NCBI GenBank assembly: GCA_017935025.1
Contig: JAGBIL010000035.1
Span: 1 to 64,000 of the forward strand
DNA: 64,000 nt
Source: Opitutales bacterium
Lineage (GTDB): Bacteria; Verrucomicrobiota; Verrucomicrobiia; Opitutales; UBA953
Direction of reading: 5' to 3'
In this document: positions 1 through 8,440 of the stretch, in pieces
Numbering within the stretch: position 1 is the first letter of the stretch
Layout: every line of letters begins with the position of its first letter
Made by a program: the position numbers and the translations under genes
The notes under the pieces: generated by a model
What the model saw: the letters and a program-made list of their open reading frames with translations, nothing else
Databases searched by the model: none
What the model was told of the DNA's origin: nothing

Positions 1-78
1 AACATCGCCAACATCATTGACCGAGCGGAAATGTTCTACGAAAAACTTCCCAAGGCTGCACGCCAAACGACGGTTTAA
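1..78 (+). CDS. C-terminal end of an unidentified protein (cut by window edge)
   Basis: Frame 1 is open from the first base and ends at the TAA at 76-78, giving 25 residues that end in ARQTTV. It is followed 25 bases later by a strong terminator hairpin, as expected for a real gene end, and it converges on alr. The fragment is too short and too generic to identify the protein. Confidence 0.6.
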   Translation, partial: NIANIIDRAEMFYEKLPKAARQTTV

Positions 79-103
79 TCTTAGTAAACCGTTTTTCAAA
101 AAC

Positions 104-140
104 AAAAAGCGTTCCCGTCAGACCCGCGGGAACGCTTTTT
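104..140. terminator. Bidirectional terminator built from an inverted octamer pair
   Basis: Perfect 14-bp arms at 104-117 and 127-140 enclose a 9-nt loop. The stem core is CGTTCCCG paired with CGGGAACG, so the dispersed octamer forms the hairpin itself. The arms begin with A5 and end with T5, giving a U-tract in either direction. It serves the partial gene on the left and alr on the right. Confidence 0.85.
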
Positions 141-146
141 TGTGTG

Positions 147-1298
147 TTATTGAATACGCAAACCGCGATAAATGCGCGGAACTCGCTTAGTGATGGAAAC
201 GAGGGCTTCCCAGGGAATGCAGTCGCTACTGGAACAAAATTCTTCGATGGAAATGCGTGCGCCTTCGGATTCTCCGATGAGCGTCGCCGCATCGCCGACG
301 GTGATTTCGGGAAGCGCGTCGGCGGCGATGAGGGTTTGATCCATCGTCACGCGTCCGATCACGGGAACGCGTTTGCCGCGTACGAGGACTTCCGCGCGAT
401 TGCTTGCGGCGGTGGGAATTCCGTCTCCGTAGCCCGCCGTGAGCACGGCGATGCGCGAATCATTTTTCAGCGTGAATGTGCGGTTGTAGCTGACAGGCGT
501 TCCCGCAGGAAGATTTTTTACGAGTCCGACGCGCGTGCGAAAAGAAAGTACGGGTTCCGGAGAAATTTTTTCAAACAGGGAGCCGGGCGCGGGCTTCCAG
601 CCGTATTGCAAAATGCCCACGCGAACGGCATTAAACGGGCGTTCCCGCGAAAACGTCTCCAGCCCGGCGGAATTGTCGGCGTGGATGGTAAGGCGTTTTC
701 GGAGCGCTTCGGGAATTTTCCCGACGGCGGCGAGAAAGCGCGAGCGTTGCAGCGCCGTGTATTCCGGGGAGGAATCCGCGCTGGAAAAATGAGTGAAAAC
801 TCCGCGCCAATCCAACTCCGGAGCATTGGCGACGGCGGAAAAAACAGATTGTGCCTGTTCGTGCCAAATGCCCATGCGTCCCATACCGGTATCCACAGCG
901 ATGTTTACGCGTGCTCGGCGTTTCAGCGCTCCCGCAATGCGGGCGAGCGTGCGGATGTCGTTTGTGTCGGATACGGCAACGGTCAAATCGTCCGCGAGGG
1001 CTTGGGGGATTTCCTCCGGAAGCGTCGGACCGAGAATCGCGATTTCCGCTTGCGGCGCAATGTAGCGGACATCGGAGCCTTCCCGCGCATTGGCGACGGC
1101 AAAACTGTCGATCCCGCACTGCAAAAGGCGCTCCACGATATGCGCGACTCCGTGCCCGTATCCGTCGGCTTTCACCACGGAAATGTATCGGACGTGCGCG
1201 GGCAACGAAGCCTTGATTTTTACGACATTGCGTTCAAATGCAGGCAAATCGATTTCCGCCCACGCTCGCGGTAACGGAACTGAAAATGCGGGATTCAT
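147..1298 (-). CDS. alr: Alanine racemase
   Basis: 383 residues, the usual length for the family. It interconverts L- and D-alanine with pyridoxal phosphate, supplying D-Ala for peptidoglycan. The PLP-lysine motif VVKADGYGHG is at residues 41-50, so Lys43 should form the Schiff base. The C-terminal domain has VSYNRTF with the catalytic Tyr, and an MDQ motif follows. The start is ATG at 1298; I see no Shine-Dalgarno, only an A+T-rich repeat. It lies downstream of tsaB on the same strand with a 53-bp gap and is probably co-transcribed with it. It ends at the shared hairpin at 104-140. Confidence 0.96.
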   Translation of the reverse strand: MNPAFSVPLPRAWAEIDLPAFERNVVKIKASLPAHVRYISVVKADGYGHGVAHIVERLLQCGIDSFAVANAREGSDVRYIAPQAEIAILGPTLPEEIPQALADDLTVAVSDTNDIRTLARIAGALKRRARVNIAVDTGMGRMGIWHEQAQSVFSAVANAPELDWRGVFTHFSSADSSPEYTALQRSRFLAAVGKIPEALRKRLTIHADNSAGLETFSRERPFNAVRVGILQYGWKPAPGSLFEKISPEPVLSFRTRVGLVKNLPAGTPVSYNRTFTLKNDSRIAVLTAGYGDGIPTAASNRAEVLVRGKRVPVIGRVTMDQTLIAADALPEITVGDAATLIGESEGARISIEEFCSSSDCIPWEALVSITKRVPRIYRGLRIQ

Positions 1299-1305
1299 TT
1301 TGGGG

Positions 1306-1327
1306 AAAATTAGAAATTAGAAATGCG
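1306..1327. repeat. Degenerate 7-bp-periodic intergenic repeat
   Basis: Three heptamer units of the type AAAATTA, GAAATTA, GAAATGC fill most of the gap between tsaB and alr. The same period and similar units recur at other junctions in the window (near 3.9, 7.0, 9.3, 16.9, 31.9, 44.8 and 55.0 kb). Confidence 0.55.
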
Positions 1328-1351
1328 AACCCGGGAAAGGCGTAAAAATAC

Positions 1352-2047
1352 TCAATTCCCGCGATGCCGCTCGGGTGTCCAACGCGCGTAGGAATTGACA
1401 TCGGAAGTGTTTACGGCATCGGGCGCGTTCCCGCAGTCGTGCAGGAGCGCGGGAACGTCGGCAAAAACGGCGGGGTCGTTTTTCAGCATTTCGAAAACGG
1501 GACAGGGCACGGCGGCGGCAAGCGTCGGCGGGAGCGCACGCCGATGCGGCAGGATAAAAATTTTTTCGTCAGCGAGCGCCGTCGTTTCCGAGGTTTTGAT
1601 TTCGGAAAATTTCTCTGCGGGAACGCCGTTTTCGACGCGTAGCATATTCCATGCGTTTATGCGGGATTCTGCGATAACGACGAAGTTTTTCTCTTGTGGG
1701 AACGCACGCAAAATCAGATGAGCTGCCAGATGCAGACTTTGGTACGCAAAAACGGGACGTGCGGAGGCGCCCGGTGCGGCGCAATCGAGCGCGAGGCGGG
1801 CGCGAATCGAGGCTGCGGCGATGCGAATCCCGAGAATGGATCCCGGACCTTCGCAAAATAGAAATCCGGAAACGCCTGCGGGAACGTCGGCTTCGCAGAT
1901 TTTTCTCGTCGCGGAAAAAACGCCTTCGAGTGCGGCGGATTTTTCTTCCGAAAACCGGAGCCACGTACGCGCGTTTTCGCCCAGAATTCCCGCACAAACG
2001 GAAATCGGCGAAGAGGCATCAATCAGCAAAAAATTTTCCGGATTCAC
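1352..2047 (-). CDS. tsaB: TsaB-like tRNA threonylcarbamoyladenosine biosynthesis protein
   Basis: 231 residues with the TsaB/YeaZ layout: an actin/ASKHA-like N-terminal motif (LLIDASS) and a signature CEGPGSILGIRIAAASIR near residue 65, matching the family GPGSFTGLRIG motif. In known systems TsaB partners TsaD and TsaE in making t6A37 on ANN-decoding tRNAs. A tsaE homologue is at 35495-35953 in this window; tsaD is not seen. The start is taken as GTG at 2047, because the domain begins almost at once and no in-frame ATG fits better. It diverges from kdsB. Confidence 0.85.
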   Translation of the reverse strand: MNPENFLLIDASSPISVCAGILGENARTWLRFSEEKSAALEGVFSATRKICEADVPAGVSGFLFCEGPGSILGIRIAAASIRARLALDCAAPGASARPVFAYQSLHLAAHLILRAFPQEKNFVVIAESRINAWNMLRVENGVPAEKFSEIKTSETTALADEKIFILPHRRALPPTLAAAVPCPVFEMLKNDPAVFADVPALLHDCGNAPDAVNTSDVNSYARWTPERHRGN

Positions 2048-2106
2048 GGCTCAACATTGAAAAACTCCGAGCTTTCGGCTTCAAGCCGCAAATTTTATTT
2101 CAATCC

Positions 2107-2135
2107 TTGAAGCTTTACGCATAAGTGCGTAAAAT
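2107..2135 (+). promoter_or_regulatory. Predicted sigma70-type promoter of kdsB
   Basis: TTGAAG at 2107-2112 and TAAAAT at 2130-2135 are separated by exactly 17 bp. Transcription would start near 2142-2143, just before the ATG at 2146. That argues against the GTG at 2125 or the ATG at 2134 as start codons, because both lie inside the promoter. Confidence 0.6.
2114..2133. repeat. Perfect 8-bp inverted repeat inside the kdsB promoter
   Basis: TTTACGCA at 2114-2121 and TGCGTAAA at 2126-2133 flank a 4-nt centre. The palindrome fills the spacer between the -35 and -10 boxes of kdsB, a classic position for an operator. It could also be a coincidental hairpin. Confidence 0.5.
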
Positions 2136-2145
2136 GCCCCCCGTC

Positions 2146-2901
2146 ATGTGCAATACCTCTGTTAAAGCTACCGTTGCTATTCCTGCGCGCCTCGGTTCGA
2201 CGCGCCTTCCGGGGAAAGTTCTCCTCGATCTCGGCGGAAAACCCGTCGTTCAACACGTTTGGGAACGTGTTTGTAAAATGAAAAACGCCGCGCGTGTTGT
2301 AATTCTTGCCGATACGGAAGAAGTGTGCTCTGCGGCGACGGCGTTCGGCGCGGAAGTGATCATGACTTCGCCGGAATGCCGCTCGGGAACGGAACGCCTT
2401 TCCTCCGTACTGGCGCAACTTCCGGGCGAATTTTTCCTGAATGTGCAGGGCGACGAACCGTTTGTTGACACGGCGATGCTCGACGCACTTGTTGCCCGCT
2501 ACGCGGAAACGCGCTGTGAACTCGTTACTGCGGTAGCGAAAATTACAGATCCCGCGAAGCTGCAAAACCCGAACGTCGTCAAAGTCGTTCGCGGGAGCGA
2601 CGGTCGCGCGATTTATTTTTCACGTTCGGCGGTGCCGTATCTGCGCGGCGTTCCCGTGGAAGATTGGATTGCAAGCGACAAAAATACATGGTGGTCGCAT
2701 ATCGGCGTTTACGGCTACGCGCGCTCGACACTCGAAGCACATCCGACGATGCCCGTTACCGTGCTCGAAACCGTAGAATCCCTCGAGCAACTTCGCTTCA
2801 TTGATCGCGGCATGAGCTTCCAGACGATTGAGACGGATTACCATCCCGTTGCCATCGACACGGCGGAAGACCTCGAAAACGCAAGAAAACTCTTTAACTG
2901 A
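2146..2901 (+). CDS. kdsB: 3-deoxy-manno-octulosonate cytidylyltransferase
   Basis: Activates Kdo as CMP-Kdo for the LPS inner core. The N-terminal nucleotide-binding motif AIPARLGSTRLPGK and the downstream VQGDEPF motif, which carries a metal-binding Asp, are typical of KdsB. The length from ATG 2146 is 251 residues, the usual size. I chose this start because the predicted -10 box ends at 2135 and the sequence upstream is promoter rather than protein; ATG 2134 is the alternative. The mRNA would be essentially leaderless. kdsD follows after 11 bp, so these two Kdo-pathway genes probably form one operon. Confidence 0.95.
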   Translation: MCNTSVKATVAIPARLGSTRLPGKVLLDLGGKPVVQHVWERVCKMKNAARVVILADTEEVCSAATAFGAEVIMTSPECRSGTERLSSVLAQLPGEFFLNVQGDEPFVDTAMLDALVARYAETRCELVTAVAKITDPAKLQNPNVVKVVRGSDGRAIYFSRSAVPYLRGVPVEDWIASDKNTWWSHIGVYGYARSTLEAHPTMPVTVLETVESLEQLRFIDRGMSFQTIETDYHPVAIDTAEDLENARKLFN

Positions 2902-2912
2902 CGGGCGACCCG

Positions 2913-3896
2913 ATGATGACAAACGAAAAGATTATTGAGGCAGGGAAGCACGTTCTCGGTGCGGAAGCGGATGCGCTTCGCGTCATGCAGAGCGGGTTGG
3001 ACGAGAATTTTGCCAAGGCGGTGGAAATCCTTTTTGCGGCGGAACGCAAAGTTGTGATTTCCGGTGTCGGAAAATCCGGTCTTATCGGACAAAAAATCGC
3101 GGCGACGATGTGCTCCACGGGAACGCCGGCGATTTTTCTTCACAGTGCGGACGCGGTTCACGGCGACCTCGGCATCTGTCAGCCGGGCGACCCCGTCGTT
3201 TTGATTTCCAAAAGCGGAACGACATCCGAAGTTGTTCGCCTGCTCCCGAGTCTGAAAAAAATGGGCTCGAAGATTATTGCGATTGTCGCAAACAAAAGTT
3301 CCCCGCTCGCGGAAAAAGCGGATGTTGTTCTCGATATCGGCGTGAAAACCGAGGCGGATCCGATCGGAATCGTTCCGACGACGAGTACGACGCTCCAACT
3401 TGCGATGGGCGACGCACTTGCCGCCGCGCTCATGCACAAACGCCATTTCGGGGAAAAGGATTTTGCTCAATTCCACCCGGCGGGACAGCTCGGGCGTAAT
3501 TTGCTTCTGACGGTAAAAGACGTGATGCACCCGCTCGGAAAAGTCGCCGTCGTTCCCGCAGACGCGTCCCTGCGCGACACGGTGGTTGCGATGACGGCGT
3601 TCCCGCACGGTGCGGCGCTTGTTGCGGAAGGCGAGGGGGAACTGTTAGGGATTATTACCGACGGAGATTTGCGCCGCGCACTTCACAAGTACGACAATAT
3701 TTCTGACGTTCCCGCAAAGGATTTGATGACGGCAAAGCCGATTTGTGCTTTTGAAACAATGTCGCTCGGCGATGCCGCGCGTGTGATGGAAGACCGTCCC
3801 TCGCAAATCTCCGTGCTTCCGGTCTTGGATACACCGGGCGGAAAAATCGCCGGGCTCATTCGCATTCATGATATTTACCAGGCGGGCTTGGTTTAG
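2913..3896 (+). CDS. kdsD: D-arabinose-5-phosphate isomerase (SIS plus two CBS domains)
   Basis: 327 residues. The N-terminal SIS sugar-isomerase domain (about residues 35-170) contains the family motif VISGVGKSGLIGQKIAATMCSTG and the SKSGTTSEV phosphosugar loop. Two CBS motifs fill about residues 205-325. This is the KdsD/KpsF/GutQ architecture that converts ribulose-5-phosphate to arabinose-5-phosphate, the first committed precursor of Kdo. Its position directly behind kdsB supports the assignment to LPS synthesis rather than capsule or sorbitol metabolism. The start is the first ATG of a tandem ATGATG at 2913. Confidence 0.94.
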   Translation: MMTNEKIIEAGKHVLGAEADALRVMQSGLDENFAKAVEILFAAERKVVISGVGKSGLIGQKIAATMCSTGTPAIFLHSADAVHGDLGICQPGDPVVLISKSGTTSEVVRLLPSLKKMGSKIIAIVANKSSPLAEKADVVLDIGVKTEADPIGIVPTTSTTLQLAMGDALAAALMHKRHFGEKDFAQFHPAGQLGRNLLLTVKDVMHPLGKVAVVPADASLRDTVVAMTAFPHGAALVAEGEGELLGIITDGDLRRALHKYDNISDVPAKDLMTAKPICAFETMSLGDAARVMEDRPSQISVLPVLDTPGGKIAGLIRIHDIYQAGLV

Positions 3897-3902
3897 CCCG
3901 GA

Positions 3903-3977
3903 AGGATTAGAGGTTAGAAAGTAGGAATGAGAGGGAATGCCAACTTCTCATTTCTAATTTCTCATTCCTAATTTTTC
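3903..3977. repeat. Fold-back pair of 7-bp-periodic repeats after kdsD
   Basis: The left half (3903-3935) reads as heptamers such as AGGATTA, GAGGTTA, GAAAGTA, GGAATGA. The right half (3943-3977) is the complement of the same type (TCTCATT, TCTAATT, TCTCATT, CCTAATT). The halves can fold into a long imperfect hairpin ending in a short T-run, so it may act as a terminator between kdsD and the ligase-like gene. Confidence 0.55.
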
Positions 3978-3994
3978 TGCTTTAATCCTCCGCC

Positions 3995-5484
3995 ATGCAA
4001 TTTCCGGCTCCAGGATGTCTTGCCGAGTGGCGGGCGAATTTACCGCCGATGCGGGAACGCATTGTCGGCGCGCTTGCCGCGGTAACAATTATTTCAACGC
4101 TGTGGAACGTTTCCGGCATGGCGGCGATTCCGTCGATTATTTCCGTCGCACTGGCGGGAACGGCATTTTTGTCCGCGCTGATTCCGCTTCCGTTTCGGGA
4201 CGGCTCGCGGGAAATCGGACAGGATAACCGCCGACGGCTTCTGCGTTTTCCCGGGTTCTGGGTCGGCGTTGCTCTGACGGCACTGATGCTTTGTCAGCAT
4301 TTCAACCCGAGCCTTGAGGTTTTTCTTCCGGAAAAAGGCTGGTGGCATATCGGTTATTTTGAGGATTGCGTGACGTGGCTGCCGAACGGAATCGTCGCAC
4401 CGTTCGGGATGGATAGCCGTCTCGGAATGAACGCGTTGCGGCAGATTTGCGTTTTCGGAAGCGCGTGGCTCGTGCTTTGCACCCTCTGGTGCGGATTGCG
4501 TTCCCGTCGCGTTCGGACGTGGCTGGTTTGGGTGCTCGTGCTGAATGCGGTTTTGCTTGCCGTGTTTTGCCTTTTGCGTTGGTCGAATGATCTGACAAAA
4601 GAATATCTCGGCTACAAAACCGGCGTGGGCAGTTTCTTCGGTGTATTTTCGTACAAAAACCACGCGGGCGAGTTTTTTGTGGAGAGTTTGGCGCTGACCG
4701 TTGCGCTCGCGCTGGCGACGTGGCGCCGAAATGCGGAAAAGTTCAAGAAAAGCGGCTCGCACGTTTTGCTTGCCGTGTTTGCTCTGTTTCTGTGGATTGC
4801 CGGGCTGTGCACGGCGAGTTTTGCGGGAATTGCAGAGAGTGCGGCGTGGCTCCTGATCGTTCCCGTGCTGGTTCTGACATCCGGGCTGATGCGCCGGGCA
4901 ACGTGGATCGCGGCGGCGTTCGTGAGTGTGATGATTCTCGGGCTTGCGGCGGTTTGGTTCACGACGGCGGACATGGAATCGACATGGAAAAAGGTCGGAA
5001 CGAAGTTTGAAATGATGAAGGCGGAGGAAATCGACGATCGAGCACCGCTTCGCGATTTGACCCGGCAAATGATTGAGCGTAGCGAAATGCGGACTTGGTT
5101 GGGCTGGGGCGCCGGCTCCTACCGTTGGATAGCTCCGTCGTTTCAGGCGCAAATGCCGGAGTTTTGAATAAAAAAGGCGATTTGAAAACGCGGACGGAAT
5201 ACGCGCATTGCGATCCGTTACAGATGCTGGCAGAGTGGGGGCGTATCGGCGCGGGCATTTTCGCCGCGGGAACGCTGTGTTTTGTTGTCTTCGCCGTAAG
5301 AAATGTCCGGCGCTGGCGCGGACAAACCGTTGCGTTGCTGTGCGGAATTTTGTTTTTCGCTGCACACTCGACAATGGATTTCGTGAGCTATAATCCGGCT
5401 TTGTTACAAATGCTCGCCGTACTCGCCGTCGGCGTGAAGTGGAGCTTGAAGCGGCTTCCGTCGGAAAACGTTTCTCGGGCGTAA
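3995..5484 (+). pseudogene. O-antigen ligase-like membrane protein, interrupted by a -1 frameshift
   Basis: The first frame (3995-5167) gives 390 residues with many hydrophobic segments, the YKNHAGEF-type motif and LGWGAGSYRW typical of O-antigen ligase/polymerase (Wzy_C) proteins. It stops at TGA 5165-5167 right after QMPEF. The -1 frame carries on without a break as LNKKGDLKTRTEYAHCDPLQ and then AEWGRIGAG, the expected C-terminal motif, plus more membrane segments to 5484. Adding one T to the run at 5161-5164 restores a single frame (PEF-LNKK). This could be a sequencing or assembly error in a homopolymer, a true mutation, or, less likely, recoding. Its place next to kdsB-kdsD fits surface polysaccharide work. 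Confidence 0.75.
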
Positions 5485-5536
5485 ATTATTGTTTTTTATT
5501 CGCATTCGCGGGAACGCGAGGCGTAGAATCCGCGTC

Positions 5537-6055
5537 ATGGACAATGAAGCGTTGAAGGTGATTTTTACGCGCTGTACGGTGCGACATTTTTTAGATAAAC
5601 CGATTGCGTCGGGCGACCTTGAAACGATTTGCCGGGCGGCGATGTGCGCGCCGTCCGCCTGCAATCGCCAAATGTGGCAATATGTGGTTATCACGGAGCG
5701 GGCCGTGCTTGATGCAATGGTCGAATTTCTGCCGAACGCACGAATGTTGGCGCAAGCTCAGGCTGCGATTGTCGTTTGCGGCGATCCTGCGGAAGATTAT
5801 GGGTTTTACTGGCAGCAGGATTGTTCTGCGGCAACGCAAAACGCTTTGCTTGCGGCGCACGCATTGGGGCTTGGCGCGTGCTGGTGCGGGCTTTATCCTC
5901 GTGAGGACCGTGCGGCATCTGCAGCAAAATTTCTCGGAATTCCCGAAAAAATTATCCCGATGGCGATTTTGGCAATCGGCTATCCCGATCCCGCTGCCGG
6001 GGAAAAACCGAAAGATAAGTGGAAACCGGAAAAAATCCACTACGGGAAGTGGTAA
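5537..6055 (+). CDS. Nitroreductase-family FMN oxidoreductase
   Basis: 172 residues from ATG 5537. FMN-binding and fold motifs are present: FTRCTVRHFLDKPI near the N-terminus, the AAMCAPSACNRQMWQYVVI phosphate-binding region, and LGLGACWCGLYP later. Family members use NAD(P)H to reduce nitro-aromatics, quinones or flavins; the substrate cannot be told. I prefer ATG 5537 to the upstream ATG at 5489 because the family starts right at this point and a -10-like TAGAAT (5524-5529) lies only 7 bp before it, which suggests a leaderless transcript. Confidence 0.88.
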   Translation: MDNEALKVIFTRCTVRHFLDKPIASGDLETICRAAMCAPSACNRQMWQYVVITERAVLDAMVEFLPNARMLAQAQAAIVVCGDPAEDYGFYWQQDCSAATQNALLAAHALGLGACWCGLYPREDRAASAAKFLGIPEKIIPMAILAIGYPDPAAGEKPKDKWKPEKIHYGKW

Positions 6056-6088
6056 TTTCCCGCCTTCTCGACAAAATTTTTCCTCCCG

Positions 6089-6985
6089 ATGTCCGAGCGC
6101 GTAAAAGGACACCTGTTGATTTTTACGGCGAACCTGATTTTCGGAATCAATTACGCGGTTTCGAAATGGTTGCTCGCCGAGCGCCTTACGCCGGAATTTC
6201 ACACGCTGGCACGCATGGTTGCCGCGTGCGTGCTGTTTTGGGGAATTTCGTTCTTTTTGCCGCGTGAAAAACTTTCGCCGAAAGAAATCGGCGTGCTTTT
6301 CCTGTGTTCGCTGTGCGGTGTGGCGGGGAACCAGGCGCTGTTTATCTGGGGGCTGAGTATGACATCTCCGATTGACGCGTCGGTCATCACCACGGGAACG
6401 CCGATCATTGTGATGCTACTCGCCGCGTTTATTTTGCGCGAGCCGATTACATGGCTGAAAGCGACCGGCGTGTTTACCGGCGCGGCGGGCGCGGTTTGGC
6501 TTGTATTGCTTTCGGGCACAGCCGGCGGGAACTCGGCATCGAGTCTGGCGGGGAACCTTTGTATTTTCGGAAGCAGTTTTATCTACGCCGTCTATTTCGT
6601 GTTTTCCAAACCCTTGTCCGTCAAATATCAGGCAGTAACGATGATGAAGTGGATGTTCCTCTTCGCCGTACTGGAAGTTTTGCCGTTGACCGTTCCGGGA
6701 ATTCTGAGGCCCGGGGGAATGTTTTTGGCGCCGCCGGACTGGGAAACGTTTGCCGCGATGGCGTATGTCTTGGTCGGAGCCACGTTTCTCGCGTATATGC
6801 TGATTCCGATGGCGGTGCGCTACATTCGACCCACGACGGCGAGTATGTACAACTATGTACAACCGATTGTTGCGTGCGCGCTCGCCATCATTGTTGCGCA
6901 GGACGAATTTTCTTGGACGAAACTTCTCGCCGCAGCAATCGTCTTTGTCGGCGTTTACATGGTTACAAAAAGCAGGAAGAATTGA
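6089..6985 (+). CDS. EamA/DMT-superfamily transporter
   Basis: 298 residues with ten predicted membrane segments arranged as two repeats of five, the EamA pattern. Motifs include NLIFGINYAVSKWLL in the first helix, GLSMTSPIDASVITTGTPI in the middle of the first repeat, and the closing YMVTKSRKN. Members export or import small metabolites, drugs or amino acids; the substrate is unknown. The start is ATG 6089, 33 bp after the nitroreductase. Its stop codon lies inside the left arm of a long inverted repeat. Confidence 0.9.
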   Translation: MSERVKGHLLIFTANLIFGINYAVSKWLLAERLTPEFHTLARMVAACVLFWGISFFLPREKLSPKEIGVLFLCSLCGVAGNQALFIWGLSMTSPIDASVITTGTPIIVMLLAAFILREPITWLKATGVFTGAAGAVWLVLLSGTAGGNSASSLAGNLCIFGSSFIYAVYFVFSKPLSVKYQAVTMMKWMFLFAVLEVLPLTVPGILRPGGMFLAPPDWETFAAMAYVLVGATFLAYMLIPMAVRYIRPTTASMYNYVQPIVACALAIIVAQDEFSWTKLLAAAIVFVGVYMVTKSRKN

Positions 6986-7104
6986 AATTCAGCGAAGCGC
7001 CAGGTGATTAATGAGAAGAATGGGATGAATGAGAGAAACGGGAAAATACTCATTCTTCTCTTTCTTCCCATTCCTCTCATTATGCTTCGCTAAATTTCAA
7101 TTTT
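6980..7104. repeat. Long imperfect inverted repeat between the EamA gene and sucC
   Basis: The outer arms are AATTGAAATTCAGCGAAGC (6980-6998) and its near-perfect complement at 7084-7104, with one mismatch. Inside them, 7-bp-periodic purine-rich units (7009-7035) face their pyrimidine-rich complement (7050-7080). The whole can form an approximately 125-nt fold-back. The right arm contains the TAAATTTCAATTT element also found upstream of galK and purB. Confidence 0.75.
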
Positions 7105-7109
7105 CGTCC

Positions 7110-7138
7110 TTGCGAAAAACACGGAAGAGCGCAACAAT
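7110..7138 (+). promoter_or_regulatory. Predicted promoter of sucCD
   Basis: TTGCGA at 7110-7115 and AACAAT at 7133-7138 are 17 bp apart, giving a predicted start near 7145. The A+T element TAAATTTCAATTT (7091-7103) lies just upstream, as in the dnaG, galK and purB promoters, although here there are about 6 extra bases before the -35 box. Confidence 0.5.
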
Positions 7139-7143
7139 AAAAA

Positions 7144-7185
7144 ACGAACCGTTTACACGGGAACAGCCGTTCCCGACGCGTTCGT
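7144..7185. other. Nested hairpin in the sucC leader, made of an inverted octamer pair
   Basis: Outer arms ACGAAC (7144-7149) and GTTCGT (7180-7185) enclose inner arms CGGGAAC (7158-7164) and GTTCCCG (7169-7175) with a 4-nt loop. If transcription starts near 7145, this structure would sit at the very 5' end of the sucCD mRNA, where stem-loops are known to stabilise messages. No U-tract follows, so it is not an obvious terminator. Confidence 0.55.
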
Positions 7186-7214
7186 AAGAATTATTATCTA
7201 TCCTTAGTTATTTT

Positions 7215-8417
7215 ATGAATATCCACGAATATCAAGCTAAGCAGCTTTTTGCGGAATTCGGTATTCCCGTTCCCGCAGGTGTTGCTTGTCAGAAAGAAGA
7301 AGAATTCGCTGCGGCGATCGATCAGATTCCGGGCGGCGTTTATGTCGTTAAGTCCCAGATTCATGCGGGCGGACGCGGCAAAGGCACGTTTACGGACGGT
7401 TATCAGGGCGGTGTCAAAGTGACGAAATCCAAGGAAGACGCGCTTGCTGCGGCGAAAGCCATGCTCGGCAATACGCTCGTTACGAAACAGACCGGACCGG
7501 CGGGTCGCGTCGTTCGCACAATCTATTTTAATGAAGCCTCTTCGATTAAGCACGAATACTATCTTGCAGTTCTTCTCGACCGTGCGACCTCGAAACCGGT
7601 TGTTATCGCTTCCACCGAAGGCGGGATGAACATTGAGGAAGTTGCCGAAAAAACTCCGGAAAAAATCGCCAAGGTTTGGATCGATCCGGCAATCGGTATG
7701 CGCGCTTATCAGGCGGGCGAACTCGCGTTCGCGCTCGGCTTTGAAGGCGACGAAGCGAAGCAGTTCAAGAAACTCGTGATGAATCTCTACAAACTCTTCG
7801 ACGCGAAGGATTGCTCGCTTGTCGAAGTAAACCCGATGGTTTCCACGAACGACGGCAAGGTCATCGCGCTCGACGCGAAAGTTTCTTTCGACGACAACGC
7901 GCTTTTCCGCCATCCGGAAATCGAAGCGCTCCGCGACATCACGGAAGAAGATCCGAAGGAAGTTGAAGCCCGCAAGTACGACCTCAACTATATCGCCCTC
8001 GACGGCTCCATCGCGTGCCTCGTCAACGGTGCCGGACTCGCCATGTCCACGATGGACATCATCAAGCACTGCGGCGGTTCTCCCGCAAACTTCCTCGACG
8101 TCGGCGGTTCCGCCTCGGTCGAACAGGTTACGGCCGCGTTCCGCATCATCACGCAGGACCCGAACGTCAAGGGCATTCTCGTCAACATCTTCGGCGGGAT
8201 TATGAGCTGCCTCACGATTGCCGAAGGCATCGTTGCCGCCGCCAAGACGGTTGAAATCAAGGTTCCGCTGATCGTTCGCCTCGAAGGTAATCAGGTTGAA
8301 GAAGGCAAGAAAGTGCTTGCCGAAAGCGGTCTGAAAATTACGCCGGCAGACAGCCTCATCGACGGCGCGCGCAAAGCGGTCGACGAAGTTAATGCTTACA
8401 TTGCAGCGAACCAATAA
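7215..8417 (+). CDS. sucC: Succinate-CoA ligase, beta subunit
   Basis: 400 residues. The N-terminus [20 protein letters not shown] is diagnostic. An ATP-grasp domain follows ([12 protein letters not shown] near residue 45; nucleotide-binding EVNPMV near 210), and the C-terminal CoA-ligase domain has GGSASVEQV and [10 protein letters not shown]. With SucD it performs the substrate-level phosphorylation step of the TCA cycle. No Shine-Dalgarno is visible before ATG 7215; the leader is about 70 nt and folded. Only one octamer copy lies in the gene, near its 5' end. sucD follows after 23 bp. Confidence 0.98.
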   Translation: MNIHEYQAKQLFAEFGIPVPAGVACQKEEEFAAAIDQIPGGVYVVKSQIHAGGRGKGTFTDGYQGGVKVTKSKEDALAAAKAMLGNTLVTKQTGPAGRVVRTIYFNEASSIKHEYYLAVLLDRATSKPVVIASTEGGMNIEEVAEKTPEKIAKVWIDPAIGMRAYQAGELAFALGFEGDEAKQFKKLVMNLYKLFDAKDCSLVEVNPMVSTNDGKVIALDAKVSFDDNALFRHPEIEALRDITEEDPKEVEARKYDLNYIALDGSIACLVNGAGLAMSTMDIIKHCGGSPANFLDVGGSASVEQVTAAFRIITQDPNVKGILVNIFGGIMSCLTIAEGIVAAAKTVEIKVPLIVRLEGNQVEEGKKVLAESGLKITPADSLIDGARKAVDEVNAYIAANQ

Positions 8418-8440
8418 TTTTTAAGAGAAAGATTTAGACA

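Noticed and set aside
144-1274. Long plus-strand frame opposite alr (376 codons)
   Set aside because: It is a mirror of alr: no recognisable domain, Arg/Gly-rich composition, and alr on the other strand has complete family motifs. Similar long mirrors opposite rpoD, purL, topB, the caspase gene and rlmN were dropped for the same reason.
3903-3977. Heptamer tracts as a CRISPR array or tandem minisatellite
   Set aside because: Units are only 7 bp, degenerate and without spacers; no cas gene is present.
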